Position numbers and translations under genes: made by a program. Positions 1-12,254 of a DNA stretch of 64,000 nt are shown piece by piece. A model generated the notes under the pieces. That model saw nothing but the letters and a program-made list of their open reading frames with translations, was not told the DNA's origin and made no database searches. The number at the start of each line of letters is the position of its first letter. Position 1 is the stretch's first letter. Source of the DNA: Archivesica marissinica (taxonomy: Eukaryota; Mollusca; Bivalvia; Venerida; Vesicomyidae); assembly GCA_014843695.1 (NCBI GenBank), contig CM026398.1, positions 12,037,584 through 12,101,583 on the forward strand, given 5' to 3'.

Positions 1-180
1 AATTACTAGACTCGTCGGGTATTGACTTCTTCGTGAATGTCTGAAATGTTCTATGAAAAAACACACACACTGTACCTAACATTAAAGCTGTTTGCACAAC
101 CCATTTGCTTCTAGAATGTTATTCTTACAGTGTTCAAGTATATGCATAGCATTACAGTTGTATCATTTTGCTTATATATT
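1..180. other. Single-copy leader sequence
   Basis: No gene or repeat recognised apart from a very short CA run at about 61-70. Confidence 0.4.
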
Positions 181-648
181 TATCATGTTTATATTTGTCA
201 TGTTTATATTTGTCATGTTTATATTTATCATGTTTATATTTGTCATGTTTATATTTGTCATGTTTATATTTGTCATGTTTATATTTGTCATGTTTATATT
301 TATCATGTTTATATTTATCATGTTTATATTTGTCATGTTTATATTTATCATGTTTATATTTGTCATGTTTATATTTATCATGTTTATATTTGTCATGTTT
401 ATATTTATCATGTTTATATTTGTCATGTTTATATTTGTCATGTTTATATTTGTCATGTTTATATTTATCATGTTTATATTTATCATGTTTATATTTATCA
501 TGTTTATATTTGTCATGTTTATATTTGTCATGTTTATATTTGTCATGTTTATATTTGTCATGTTTATATTTGTCATGTTTATATTTATCATGTTTATATT
601 TGTCATGTTTATATTTATCATGTTTATATTTGTCATGTTTATATTTGT
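181..648. repeat. 15-bp minisatellite, about 31 copies
   Basis: The unit is tttatatttgtcatg, perfectly phased. Units differ almost only by a G/A switch (tgtca or tatca). Because 15 is a multiple of 3, several frames stay open and produce spurious ORFs such as (MFIFV)n on + and (KYKHD)n on -. Confidence 0.97.
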
Positions 649-735
649 AATTATATTGTATATAAAACAAGCAATAAATTATGTTTGAACTAAGCTACCT
701 ACCATTGAAGTTATATGTGTATTACCATAAAACAG

Positions 736-1863
736 GACCAGCTTGCTACCCATGCTGGGTGTATAGTAACGTGTACATGTATATATAAACAGTACCAGTT
801 TGCTACCCATGCTGGGTGTATAGTAACGTGTACATGTATATATAAACAGTACCAGTTTGCTACCCATGCTGGGTGTATAGTAACGTGTACATGTATATAT
901 AAACAGTACCAGTTTGCTACCCATGCTGGGTGTATAGTAACGTGTACATGTATATATAAACAGTACCAGTTTGCTACCCATGCTGGGTGTATAGTAACGT
1001 GTACATGTATATATAAACAGTACCAGTTTGCTACCCATGCTGGGTGTATAGTAACGTGTACATGTATATATAAACAGTACCAGTTTGCTACCCATGCTGG
1101 GTGTATAGTAACGTGTACATGTATATATAAACAGTACCAGTTTGCTACCCATGCTGGGTGTATAGTAACGTGTACATGTATATATAAACAGTACCAGTTT
1201 GCTACCCATGCTGGGTGTATAGTAACGTGTACATGTATATATAAACAGTACCAGTTTGCTACCCATGCTGGGTGTATAGTAACGTGTACATGTATATATA
1301 AACAGTACCAGTTGCTACCCATGCTGGGTGTATAGTAACGTGTACATGTATATATAAACAGGACCAGTTTGCTACCCATGCTGGGTGTATAGTAACGTGT
1401 ACATGTATATATAAACAGGACCAGTTTGCTACCCATGCTGGGTGTATAGTAACGTGTATATATAAACAGTACCAGTTTGCTACCCATGCTGGGTGTATAG
1501 TAACGTGTATATATAAACAGGACCAGCTGCTACCCATGCTGGGTATAGTAACGTGTATATATAAACAGGACCAGTTTGCTACCCATGCTGGGTGTATAGT
1601 AACGTGTACATGTATATATAAACTGGACCAGTTTGCTACCCATGCTGGGTGTATAGTAACGTGTACATGTATATATAAACAGTACCAGTTTGCTACCCAT
1701 GCTGGGTGTATAGTAACGTGTACATGTATATATAAACAGTACCAGTTTGCTACCCATGCTGGGTGTATAGTAACGTGTACATGTATATATAAACAGGACC
1801 AGTTTGCTACCCATGCTGGGTGTATAGTAACGTGTATATATAAACAGTACCAGTTTGCTACCA
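736..1863. repeat. 57-bp minisatellite, about 20 copies
   Basis: Units contain ctacccatgctgggtgtata, gtaacgtgtacatgtatata and taaacagtaccagtttg. The first ten are near identical. Later ones vary (taccag or gaccag), and some lose a 6-bp acatgt step, giving 51-bp units. A sharp gradient from homogeneous to variable units runs left to right. Confidence 0.97.
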
Positions 1864-2128
1864 GTGATGTGTGTATAAATACAATTCGCACAATTAAATG
1901 TAATCAATTTGTAGGTGGAAATGTATTACCAAATTTAATATAAGCGTGGTTTCTCTGCTTAGGTTAAATAAATTTAATAGATTGGAAATAAGTTCCTTAA
2001 TCTAGTTTAATTGCTCCTGACAACTATTTTAATTAATCTCTCTAGTTAATAAAGACTTTATTGTTATTATTATTATTATTATATAAACATTACTACACGT
2101 GCACGAGTCCGTCATGATGTTTATATCC
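1864..2128. other. Single-copy spacer with a LINE-like 3' end
   Basis: Contains taataaagactttattg followed by a short (TTA)n tail at about 2059-2081. This resembles the polyadenylation-proximal end plus microsatellite tail of a non-LTR element. A similar end lies at about 61157-61181. Confidence 0.35.
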
Positions 2129-2139
2129 AAGCTATTAAC

Positions 2140-2376
2140 GAGTGGAAGTCGTGATAGCGCAGTGGATGCACGTTCGCTTCAGGTGCGAAAGGTCCGGAGT
2201 TCGAGCCCCACTGGAGCCGTTACGATTATGCCCTTAGGCAAGGCATTTAAATTCCACGTTGCCTCTTCTCTCTCCCTCGTCGCGATGGATTCCACCAGGA
2301 ATGAGGTCTCGAGAGTGATTAATATAAGTTGAAATAACTTGTTTCGCAATCGAGCTAAAATAAATTTGTAGAAACT
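2140..2376 (+). mobile_element. SINE-A, full length, with 11-bp TSD
   Basis: tRNA-derived SINE of about 237 bp. The A-box region is tagcgcagtggatgcac, the B-box is gagttcgagcccc and the body includes ggcaaggcatttaaattcc. The 3' tail is gattaatataagttg, then tgtttcgcaatcgagct and an A-rich end. The target-site duplication aagctattaac is present at 2129-2139 and 2377-2387, so the insertion is intact and fairly young. Confidence 0.9.
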
Positions 2377-2387
2377 AAGCTATTAAC

Positions 2388-2969
2388 CCATATATCATAA
2401 CTGTGTAAAATATTGATATAAATTGTTCATCCTTTATTGTCTATATATGGATCTCAATAAATAATCTATTATTCTAGAGATTCATTAATTAACCATATTT
2501 TTTCAAACTCAAGTTTCTATTTCTAAACATCGTAGTTGGGCCAATATTTAATTTAATGAAAATGTGCGTGGTAACAGTGCCTATTGTTGTTTATTTTCAA
2601 AGTATTTGTTGTTGGTCAATATCTAGCACATTATAGAAGAGTAATTTTACTTGGAACATAGGTATGTAATTTATCCCACTATATCTTTGGCTAATTTCGA
2701 TTACATAGGTCAACTTAGGTATTCTCCATGGCAGTATTCCAATTTGAGTATATATTTGATGACGCAGATTAGCATCCGCAGACAACACTTGAGGGTAACC
2801 TAGAACCCAGGCATATAAATCTCTAGCACACTGGGCTGCTTGTATTCTCAAACACTGGGCTCACTATCTGTGGTTTTATCTCAAACGAAATGTAAATAAG
2901 AAAGCGAAGGAAAGGAATATAGCTCGAGAGGCTCGAGAGTGTGTTACGGGTGTTAAGAGAGGACGGAAT
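2388..2969. other. Single-copy spacer with an old inverted-repeat relic
   Basis: No gene seen. At about 2495-2550 a stretch around agtttctatttctaaaca matches, on the opposite strand, the element at about 25580-25650, so it is a diverged copy of that dispersed repeat. Confidence 0.35.
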
Positions 2970-3260
2970 GTGTGTTTTTACGTTTATTTATCGTCGCTAC
3001 CGCTTGTCCATATGAGCGACACCTCCTGAAGAGATTAGTAATTTTAGATTTTTGGAGGATAGTGCAATGATACATACAGAGACCCATTCCAGAGTCTCCT
3101 CTGGTTCTTTTACGTGCACGGTGTACCCCCACCGACACGAGACCTCGGTTTAACGTCCCATCTGAAAGACGGGTCAGATTATTAGGGTCAGACGGGGGAT
3201 CAAACTTGCGATCTCTGGATTACCAGTTCAGCGTGTTACCACTGGACTACAGATCCGTCT
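2970..3260 (-). mobile_element. SINE-D, near full length
   Basis: Reverse-oriented copy of a family of about 290 bp. Read on the minus strand it has a tRNA-like head (agacggatctgtagtccag, B-box region), a body with taaaccgaggtctcgtgtcg and ggaatgggtctctgt, and the tail gcgacgataaataaacgt. The B-box is decayed (gatcaaac on +). Confidence 0.85.
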
Positions 3261-3413
3261 ATGAGGACTGAATGGTTCAATAACATATTATAATCTATCT
3301 GTAATGTTATTTCTTTATCGCATAATCGTTTAGTAAACAATATCTACATGTATGTAGTCATTGCAGATATGTTTGGTAATTTGTATATAATAAACAAGAA
3401 CAAACTGATGGTT

Positions 3414-3443
3414 GGGGGGGGGGGTCTTTGGGTGGGGGAGTGG
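3414..3443 (+). repeat. G-rich tract
   Basis: A run of 11 G followed by gggtgggggagtgg gives several G runs within 30 bp, enough to allow G-quadruplex formation in principle. Confidence 0.5.
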
Positions 3444-3454
3444 TGAATGTCACA

Positions 3455-3580
3455 CATTCAGCTTAGGTAACGACTCTCCGTGTATTCCCGGTTTCCTGCC
3501 ACACGAATGACAACTGACGTATACATACGCTTTCATCCACGAGAGTGATTGACATTGTTTCATAATCGTTGTAAAATAAG
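3455..3580 (+). mobile_element. SINE-C fragment (body and tail)
   Basis: Matches the inner part of the SINE at 57655-57900: a cggtttcctgccacacgaatg-like segment, acgctttcatccac, gagagtgattgac and the tail ttcataatcgttgtaaaa. The head is missing. It runs straight into the adjacent minisatellite. Confidence 0.55.
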
Positions 3581-3966
3581 TAACGTTTATACGTAACACA
3601 TTCAACTAATACGGCATGGCGTGAGTTGTAAAATAAGTAACGTTTATACGTAACACATTCAACTAATACGGTATGGCGTGAGTTGTAAAATAAGTAACGT
3701 TTCTATGTTACACATTCAACTAATACGGCATGGCGTGAGTTGTAAAATAAGTAACGTTTATACGTAACACATTAAACTAATACGGCATGGCGTGAGTTGT
3801 AAAATAAGTAACGTGTATACGTAACACATTCAACTAATACGGTATGGCGTGAGTTGTAAAATAAGTAACGTTTATACGTTACACATTCAACTAATACGGC
3901 ATGGCGTGAGTTATAAATAAGTAACGTTTGTATGTTACACATTCAACCAATACGTCATGGCGTGAT
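3568..3966. repeat. 57-bp minisatellite, 7 copies, seeded in a SINE tail
   Basis: Units contain gttgtaaaataagtaacg, atacgtaacacattcaact and aatacggcatggcgtga. The first segment, ttgtaaaataag, is the 3' end of the SINE-C copy just upstream. The last unit is more diverged. Confidence 0.93.
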
Positions 3967-4432
3967 AGTATTGAGAAACATACAACATGTTCCTAGCGCT
4001 TGACTAAGTCACACATCTCATTGTAACTAACAACTTGGATTGTCTAACAACTTTTATTAGTGTGAAATTATTTTGAAATCAGAATAGCGGTTTCGAAGAA
4101 GATTGCCATAATTATACAAGTTAACGAACCTAAATTTAGATTATTTTTTATATATACATATACAATGAAGGAATTCACCGTGCTAAGTCTTCAGTAAAAC
4201 ATGGTTTAGCGCGTGATGGCAATCTTGACTTCATTTTACTAGCATTTTTGTGGTTTTGTCACGTTGTGACGTCATTTACGCTTTCTAAAACATAACACTA
4301 ACTATTTTCGAGCTTTGTAGATATTTTGGTTATGTTAGAATTGAAAGGCAAATATCATGTCTTAATCAAATGTCGTCCAAATTGACGAAGTTGTACGAGA
4401 CGAGATATCAATCGAACACTTGTTAACAGACA

Positions 4433-4509
4433 CGGACGGACGGACGGACGGACGGACGGACGGACGGACGGACGGACGGACGGACGGACGGACGGACGGA
4501 CGGACGGAC
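4433..4509. repeat. (GGAC)n microsatellite, about 19 copies
   Basis: Uninterrupted tetranucleotide run between cttgttaacagacac and taaatgtgctcac. Confidence 0.97.
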
Positions 4510-5200
4510 TAAATGTGCTCACTTTGCTGCATCGCTGAAGTGTATTTTGAGGGGGTGGAGGGGAAGGTGAATAAATAAATATTGTTATTATTTAATTGAT
4601 GCAGATGATTTATGTGTACATTATGCTATGTGGTTCAAATGCAATCACGATGATATGGTTTATAGGAGTAAGGCAGTTAGACCTATAAATTTCGTAACTC
4701 AATTTGTTGTTAGATTTCCACTTGGAGTAATAAACTGCTATGGCAACGAAGCAACAATTTTCTCATAACACAGATACAATCAGATTTATTATCGTTTACT
4801 TCTGCATTTATTGTCGTTTATCGGTTATTAATTATTTCGTTATACATTTAAAACATTTTAATTCCAGAAAAATTATAACAGACACTCCCAGCCCACTAAC
4901 TCTTGTAATTCAGGTGTAGATAGTGCTTAGATTTCCTGAACATTATTTCTGGTTTCATTATGCACGTGTGTCATGCACCTGCTACATGCACGTGCCGGAA
5001 TGGAGGGAGTTAGGTGGTCTAATGGTTAAGGTGGTTGACTTCGAATTCCTTGTTCCTCACAACAATATATCCCGGAGAGGTTCGGAGGAAGTCAATAGAA
5101 TGATGGCCCAGAATTGTCTGTCTAGTATAGTAGAAAATTAATGATAATAAATCTAACGGACAATGAGCAGATATGACTTCAAATTATGTATGAAATTAGC
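4510..5200. other. Single-copy spacer with a weak tRNA-like motif
   Basis: No gene. At about 5006-5045, taggtggtctaatggttaag resembles the Pol III A-box head of a tRNA-derived SINE. A matching B-box is not convincing, so this is at best a degraded SINE head. Confidence 0.3.
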
Positions 5201-5204
5201 TTAA

Positions 5205-5657
5205 AGCGATACTACATCGGTAAAAACGCAAATGTCTGCAGAATGTAATTATATGGTATAATTGTTTTTCCAACATTTGCATCAACATTGAGTATTTCAA
5301 CAAATAAACAAGCGTCGTATACGCGGTTTGTTGACATAACAAACATGCATGCGTAATACAATGCGTGTATCCTGAATAACACAATGTATCGTATATATGA
5401 ACCGTTATATCTCACATTTGTGCCTATGCATATTATTTGTAGACTAATCTTAGTTAAATTATCTCTAAACGAAAGTATCGCGTGTTTAGTATTGACTATA
5501 ATGATAAACAAACGTCATTTCAGGAATCCTATTTTGTAGACCACAAAAACACTGTTTATTGATTCAGAGTTCGAATGTATTCGGAAGAATGTATAGTAGC
5601 AATGCATTTATACGTGAAAACATCCATTTTATTTGCTTTTTGCCATGTAATGTCGCT
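5205..5657. mobile_element. MITE-1, 453 bp, with TIRs and TTAA flanks
   Basis: It begins agcgatactacat and ends atgtaatgtcgct, which pair as terminal inverted repeats with two mismatches. TTAA occurs at both edges (5201-5204 and 5658-5661). A diverged copy in the opposite orientation lies at 60557-61057. No transposase is encoded; the minus-strand ORFs inside are not conserved. Because TTAA contains TA and TAA, the exact target-site duplication is ambiguous. Confidence 0.8.
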
Positions 5658-5880
5658 TTAAATACACCAATTTACAGAATCTAGTAAATATAGCAATTTG
5701 TATATAGTGTATATATAATTTGTGATAAAGACTGTGTACAATCTAATATGATGTAATAATATGCAAACACGAATTCCAGTATCAATCTATATAGCAGAAT
5801 CAAGCAGCCTGCTGTAGAGAAGAAATGTATCATTTTACTTGTTCTGTAAGAAATCAAAGTGGAAATGTCCTACGTCAAGT

Positions 5881-8800
5881 AAACTATGAGCGATATATAA
5901 ACTATGACACTAGCGATATATAAACTATGATACGAGCGATATATAAACTATGATACGAGCGATATATAAACTATGAACGAGCGACATATAAACTATGATA
6001 CGAGCGATATATAAACTATGACACGAGCGATATATAAACTATGATACGAGCGATATATAAACTATGATACGAGCGATATATAAACTATGACACGAGCGAC
6101 ATATAAACTATGACACGAGCGATATATAAACTATGATACGAGCGATATATAAACTATGATACGAGCGATATATAAACTATGATACGAGCGATATATAAAC
6201 TATGACACGAGCGACATATAAACTATGATACGAGCGATATATAAACTATGATACGAGCGATATATAAACTATGACACGAGCGATATATAAACTATGATAC
6301 GAGCGATATATAAACTATGACACGAGCGATATATAAACTATGATACGAGCGATATATAAACTATGATACGAGCGATATATAAACTATGATACGAGCGATA
6401 TATAAACTATGATACGAGCGATATATAAACTATGATACGAGCGATATATAAACTATGATACGAGCGATATATAAACTATGATACGAGCGACATATAAACT
6501 ATGACACGAGCGATATATAAACTATGATACGAGCGATATATAAACTATGATACGAGCGATATATAAACTATGATACGAGCGATATATAAACTATGATACG
6601 AGCGATATATAAACTATGACACGAGCGATATATAAACTATGACACGAGCGACATATAAACTATGATACGAGCGATATATAAACTATGATACGAGCGATAT
6701 ATAAACTATGATACGAGCGATATATAAACTATGACACGAGCGATATATAAACTATGATACGAGCGATATATAAACTATGATACGAGCGATATATAAACTA
6801 TGATACGAGCGATATATAAACTATGATACGAGCGATATATAAACTATGACACGAGCGATATATAAACTATGATACGAGCGACATATAAACTATGATACGA
6901 GCGATATATAAACTATGATACGAGCGATATATAAACTATGATACGAGCGATATATAAACTATGATACGAGCGACATATAAACTATGATACGAGCGATATA
7001 TAAACTATGACACGAGCGATATATAAACTATGATACGAGCGACATATAAACTATGATACGAGTGATATATAGACTATGATATATAAACTATGATATATAA
7101 ACTATGATACGAGCGATATATAAACTATGATACGAGCGATATATAAACTATGATACGAGCGATATATAAACTATGACACGAGCGACATATAAACTATGAT
7201 AAGAGCGATATATAAACTATGATATATAAACTATGATACGAGCGATATATAAACTATGACATATAAACTATGATACGAACGATATATAAACTATGACAGG
7301 AGCGATATATAAACTATGACACGAGCGATATATAAACTATAATACGAGCGATATATAAACTATGATACGAGCGATATATAAACTATAATACGAGCGATAT
7401 ATAAACTATTATACGAGCGATATATAAACTATGACAGGAGCGATATATAAACTATGACACGAGCGATATATAAACTATAATACGAGCGATATATAAACTA
7501 TGATACGAGCGATATATAGACTATGATACGAGCGATATATAAACTATGACACGAGCGATATATAAACTATGACACGAGCGATATATAAACTATGACAGGA
7601 GCGATATATAAACTATGACACGAGCGATATATAAACTATAATACGAGCGATATATAAACTATGATACGAGCGATATATAAACTATTATACGAGCGATATA
7701 TAAACTATGATACGAGCGATATATAAACTATGATACGAGCGATATATAAACTATGATACGAGTGATATATAAACTATGATACGAGCGATATATAAACTAT
7801 GACATATAAACTATGATACGAGCGATATATAAACTATGATACGAGCGATATATAAACTATGATACGAGCGATATATAAACTATGACATATAAACTATGAT
7901 ACGAGCGATATATAAACTATGATACGAGCGATATATAAACTATGACACGAGCGATATATAAACTATGATACGAACGATATATAAACTATGATACGAGCGA
8001 TATATAAACTATGATACGAGCGATATATAAACTATGAAACGAGCGATATATAAACTATGATACGAGCGACATATAAACTATGATACGAACGATATATAAA
8101 CTATGATACGAGCGATATATAAACTATGATACGAGCGACATATAAACTATGCTACGAGCGATATATAAACTATGATACGAGCGATATATAAACTATGATA
8201 CGAACGATATATAAACTATGACACGAGCGACATATAAATTGTTATACGAGCGATATATAAACTATGATACGAGCGATATATAAACTATGATACGAACGAT
8301 ATATAAACTATGACATATAAACTATGATACGAGCGATATATAAACTATGATACGAGCGATATATAAACTATGATACGAGTGATATATAAACTATGATACG
8401 AGCGATATATAAACTATGATACGAGTGATATATAAACTATGATACGAGCGATATATAAACTATGATACGAGCGATATATAAACTATGACACGAGCGATAT
8501 ATAAACTATGATACGAGCGATATATAAACTATGACACGAGCGATATATAAACTATGACACGAGCGACATATAAACTATGATACGAGCGATATATAAACTA
8601 TTATACGAGCGATATATAAACTATGATACGAGCGATATATAAACTATGACACGAGCGATATATAAACTATGATACGAGCGATATATAAACTATGATACGA
8701 GCGATATATAAACTATGATACGAGCGATATATAAACTATGACACGAGCGACATATAAACTATGATACGAGCGATATATAAACTATGATATATAAACTATG

Positions 8801-11254
8801 ATACGAGCGATATATAAACTATGACATATAAACTATGATACGAGCGATATATAAACTATGACACGAGCGATATATAAACTATGACACGAGCGATATATAA
8901 ACTATGATACGAGCGATATATAAACTATGATACGAGCGATATATAAACTATGATACGAGCGATATATAAACTATGATACGAGCGATATATAAACTATGAC
9001 ACGAGCGATATATAAACTATGACACGAGCGATATATAAACTATAATACGAGCGATAACGACGATATATAAACTATAACGAGCGATATATAAACTATGATA
9101 CGAGCGATATATAAACATAAACGAATATAAACTATGATACGAGCGATATATAAACTATGATACGAGCGATATATAAACTATGATACGAGTGATATATAAA
9201 CTATGATATAATAAACTATGATACGAGCGATATATAAACTATGATACGAGCGATATATAAACTATGACACGAGCGATATATAAACTATGACACGAGCGAT
9301 ATATAAACTATGATACGAGCGATATATAAACTATGATACGAGCGATATATAAACTATGATACGAGCGATATATAAACTATGATACGAGCGATATATAAAC
9401 TATGATACGAGCGATATATAAACTATGATACGAGCGATATATAAACTATGATACGAGCGATATATAAACTATGATACGAGCGATATATAAACTATGATAC
9501 GAGCGATATATAAACTATGATACGAGCGATATATAAACTATGATACGAGCGATATATAAACTATGATACGAGCGATATATAAACTATGATACGAGCGATA
9601 TATAAACTATGATACGAGCGATATATAAACTATGATACGAGCGATATATAAACTATGACACGAGCGATATATAAACTATGATACGAGCGACATATAAACT
9701 ATGATACGAGGATATATAACTATGATAAACATGATATATAAACTATGATACGAGCGATATATAAACTATGATACGAGCGATATATAAACTATGATACGAG
9801 CGATATATAAACTATGATACGAGCGATATATAAACTATGATACGAGCGATATATAAACTATGACACGAGCGATATATAAACTATGATACGAGCGATATAT
9901 AAACTATGATACGAGGATATATAACTATGAATAAAACTATGATATATAAACTATGATACGAGCGATATATAAACTATGATACGAGCGATATATAAACTAT
10001 GATACGAGCGATATATAAACTATGATACGAGCGACATATAAACTATGATACGAGCGATATATAAACTATGATATATAAACTATGATACGAGCGATATATA
10101 AACTATGATACGAGCGATATATAAACTATGACACGAGCGATATATAAACTATGACACGAGCGATATATAAACTATGATACGAGCGATATATAAACTATGA
10201 TACGAGCGATATATAAACTATGATACGAGCGATATATAAACTATGATACGAGCGATATATAAACTATGACACGAGCGATATATAAACTATGATACGAGCG
10301 ATATATAAACTATGATACGAGCGATATATAAACTATGATACGAGCGATATATAAACTATGATACGAGCGATATATAAACTATGATACGAGCGATATATAA
10401 ACTATGATACGAGCGATATATAAACTATGATACGAGCGATATATAAACTATGATACGAGCGATATATAAACTATGATACGAGCGATATATAAACTATGAC
10501 ACGAGCGATATATAAACTATGATACGAGCGATATATAAACTATGATACGAGCGATAATATAAACTATGATACGAGCGATATATAAACTATGACACGAGCG
10601 ATATATAAACTATGATACGAGCGATATATAAACTATGATACGAGCGATATATAAACTATGATACGAGCGATATATAAACTATGAATATATAAACTATGAC
10701 GAGCGATATATAAACTATGAACAAAAACTATGATACGAGCGATATATAAACTATGATACGAGCGATATATAAACTATGATACGAGCGAATATAAACTATG
10801 AAATATAAACTATGAACATATATAAACTATGATACGAGCGATATATAAACTATGATACGACGATATATAAACTATGACACGAGCGATATAAACTATGATA
10901 CGAGCGAATATAAACTATGATACGAGCGATATATAAACTATGATACGAGCGATATATAAACTATGACACGAGCGACATATAAACTATGATACGAGCGATA
11001 TATAAACTATGATACGAGCGATATATAAACTATGATACGAGCGATATATAAACTATGACACGAGCGACATATAAACTATGATACGAGCGATATATAAACT
11101 ATGATACGAGCGACATATAAACTATGATACGAGCGATATATAAACTATGATATATAAACTATGACACGAGCGACATATAAACTATGATACGAGCGATATA
11201 TAAACTATGATACGAGCGATATATAAACTATGATACGAGCGATATATAAACTAT
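5881..11254. repeat. 23-bp satellite array, about 230 copies
   Basis: The unit core is cgagcgatatataaac, preceded by gata or gaca and followed by tatgat. Variants include gacacgag, cgacatata, gaacgata and short units where cgagcg is lost (tatgacatataaac). Irregular units cluster at 9045-9125, 9700-9730, 9905-9945 and 10680-10905. The array runs directly into the N gap, so its true length is unknown. Confidence 0.98.
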
Positions 11255-12254
11255 NNNNNNNNNNNNNNNNNNNNNNNNNNNNNNNNNNNNNNNNNNNNNN
11301 NNNNNNNNNNNNNNNNNNNNNNNNNNNNNNNNNNNNNNNNNNNNNNNNNNNNNNNNNNNNNNNNNNNNNNNNNNNNNNNNNNNNNNNNNNNNNNNNNNNN
11401 NNNNNNNNNNNNNNNNNNNNNNNNNNNNNNNNNNNNNNNNNNNNNNNNNNNNNNNNNNNNNNNNNNNNNNNNNNNNNNNNNNNNNNNNNNNNNNNNNNNN
11501 NNNNNNNNNNNNNNNNNNNNNNNNNNNNNNNNNNNNNNNNNNNNNNNNNNNNNNNNNNNNNNNNNNNNNNNNNNNNNNNNNNNNNNNNNNNNNNNNNNNN
11601 NNNNNNNNNNNNNNNNNNNNNNNNNNNNNNNNNNNNNNNNNNNNNNNNNNNNNNNNNNNNNNNNNNNNNNNNNNNNNNNNNNNNNNNNNNNNNNNNNNNN
11701 NNNNNNNNNNNNNNNNNNNNNNNNNNNNNNNNNNNNNNNNNNNNNNNNNNNNNNNNNNNNNNNNNNNNNNNNNNNNNNNNNNNNNNNNNNNNNNNNNNNN
11801 NNNNNNNNNNNNNNNNNNNNNNNNNNNNNNNNNNNNNNNNNNNNNNNNNNNNNNNNNNNNNNNNNNNNNNNNNNNNNNNNNNNNNNNNNNNNNNNNNNNN
11901 NNNNNNNNNNNNNNNNNNNNNNNNNNNNNNNNNNNNNNNNNNNNNNNNNNNNNNNNNNNNNNNNNNNNNNNNNNNNNNNNNNNNNNNNNNNNNNNNNNNN
12001 NNNNNNNNNNNNNNNNNNNNNNNNNNNNNNNNNNNNNNNNNNNNNNNNNNNNNNNNNNNNNNNNNNNNNNNNNNNNNNNNNNNNNNNNNNNNNNNNNNNN
12101 NNNNNNNNNNNNNNNNNNNNNNNNNNNNNNNNNNNNNNNNNNNNNNNNNNNNNNNNNNNNNNNNNNNNNNNNNNNNNNNNNNNNNNNNNNNNNNNNNNNN
12201 NNNNNNNNNNNNNNNNNNNNNNNNNNNNNNNNNNNNNNNNNNNNNNNNNNNNNN
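11255..12254. other. Assembly gap, exactly 1000 N
   Basis: A round-number gap, so its size is likely arbitrary. It separates two unrelated satellites. Confidence 0.99.

Noticed and set aside
2099..2332. Recurring small ORF (LQVRKVRSSSP ... GKAFKFHVASSLSLVAMDS) seen in several places
   Set aside because: It is the SINE-A sequence read in one frame; the recurrence follows the SINE, not a gene.
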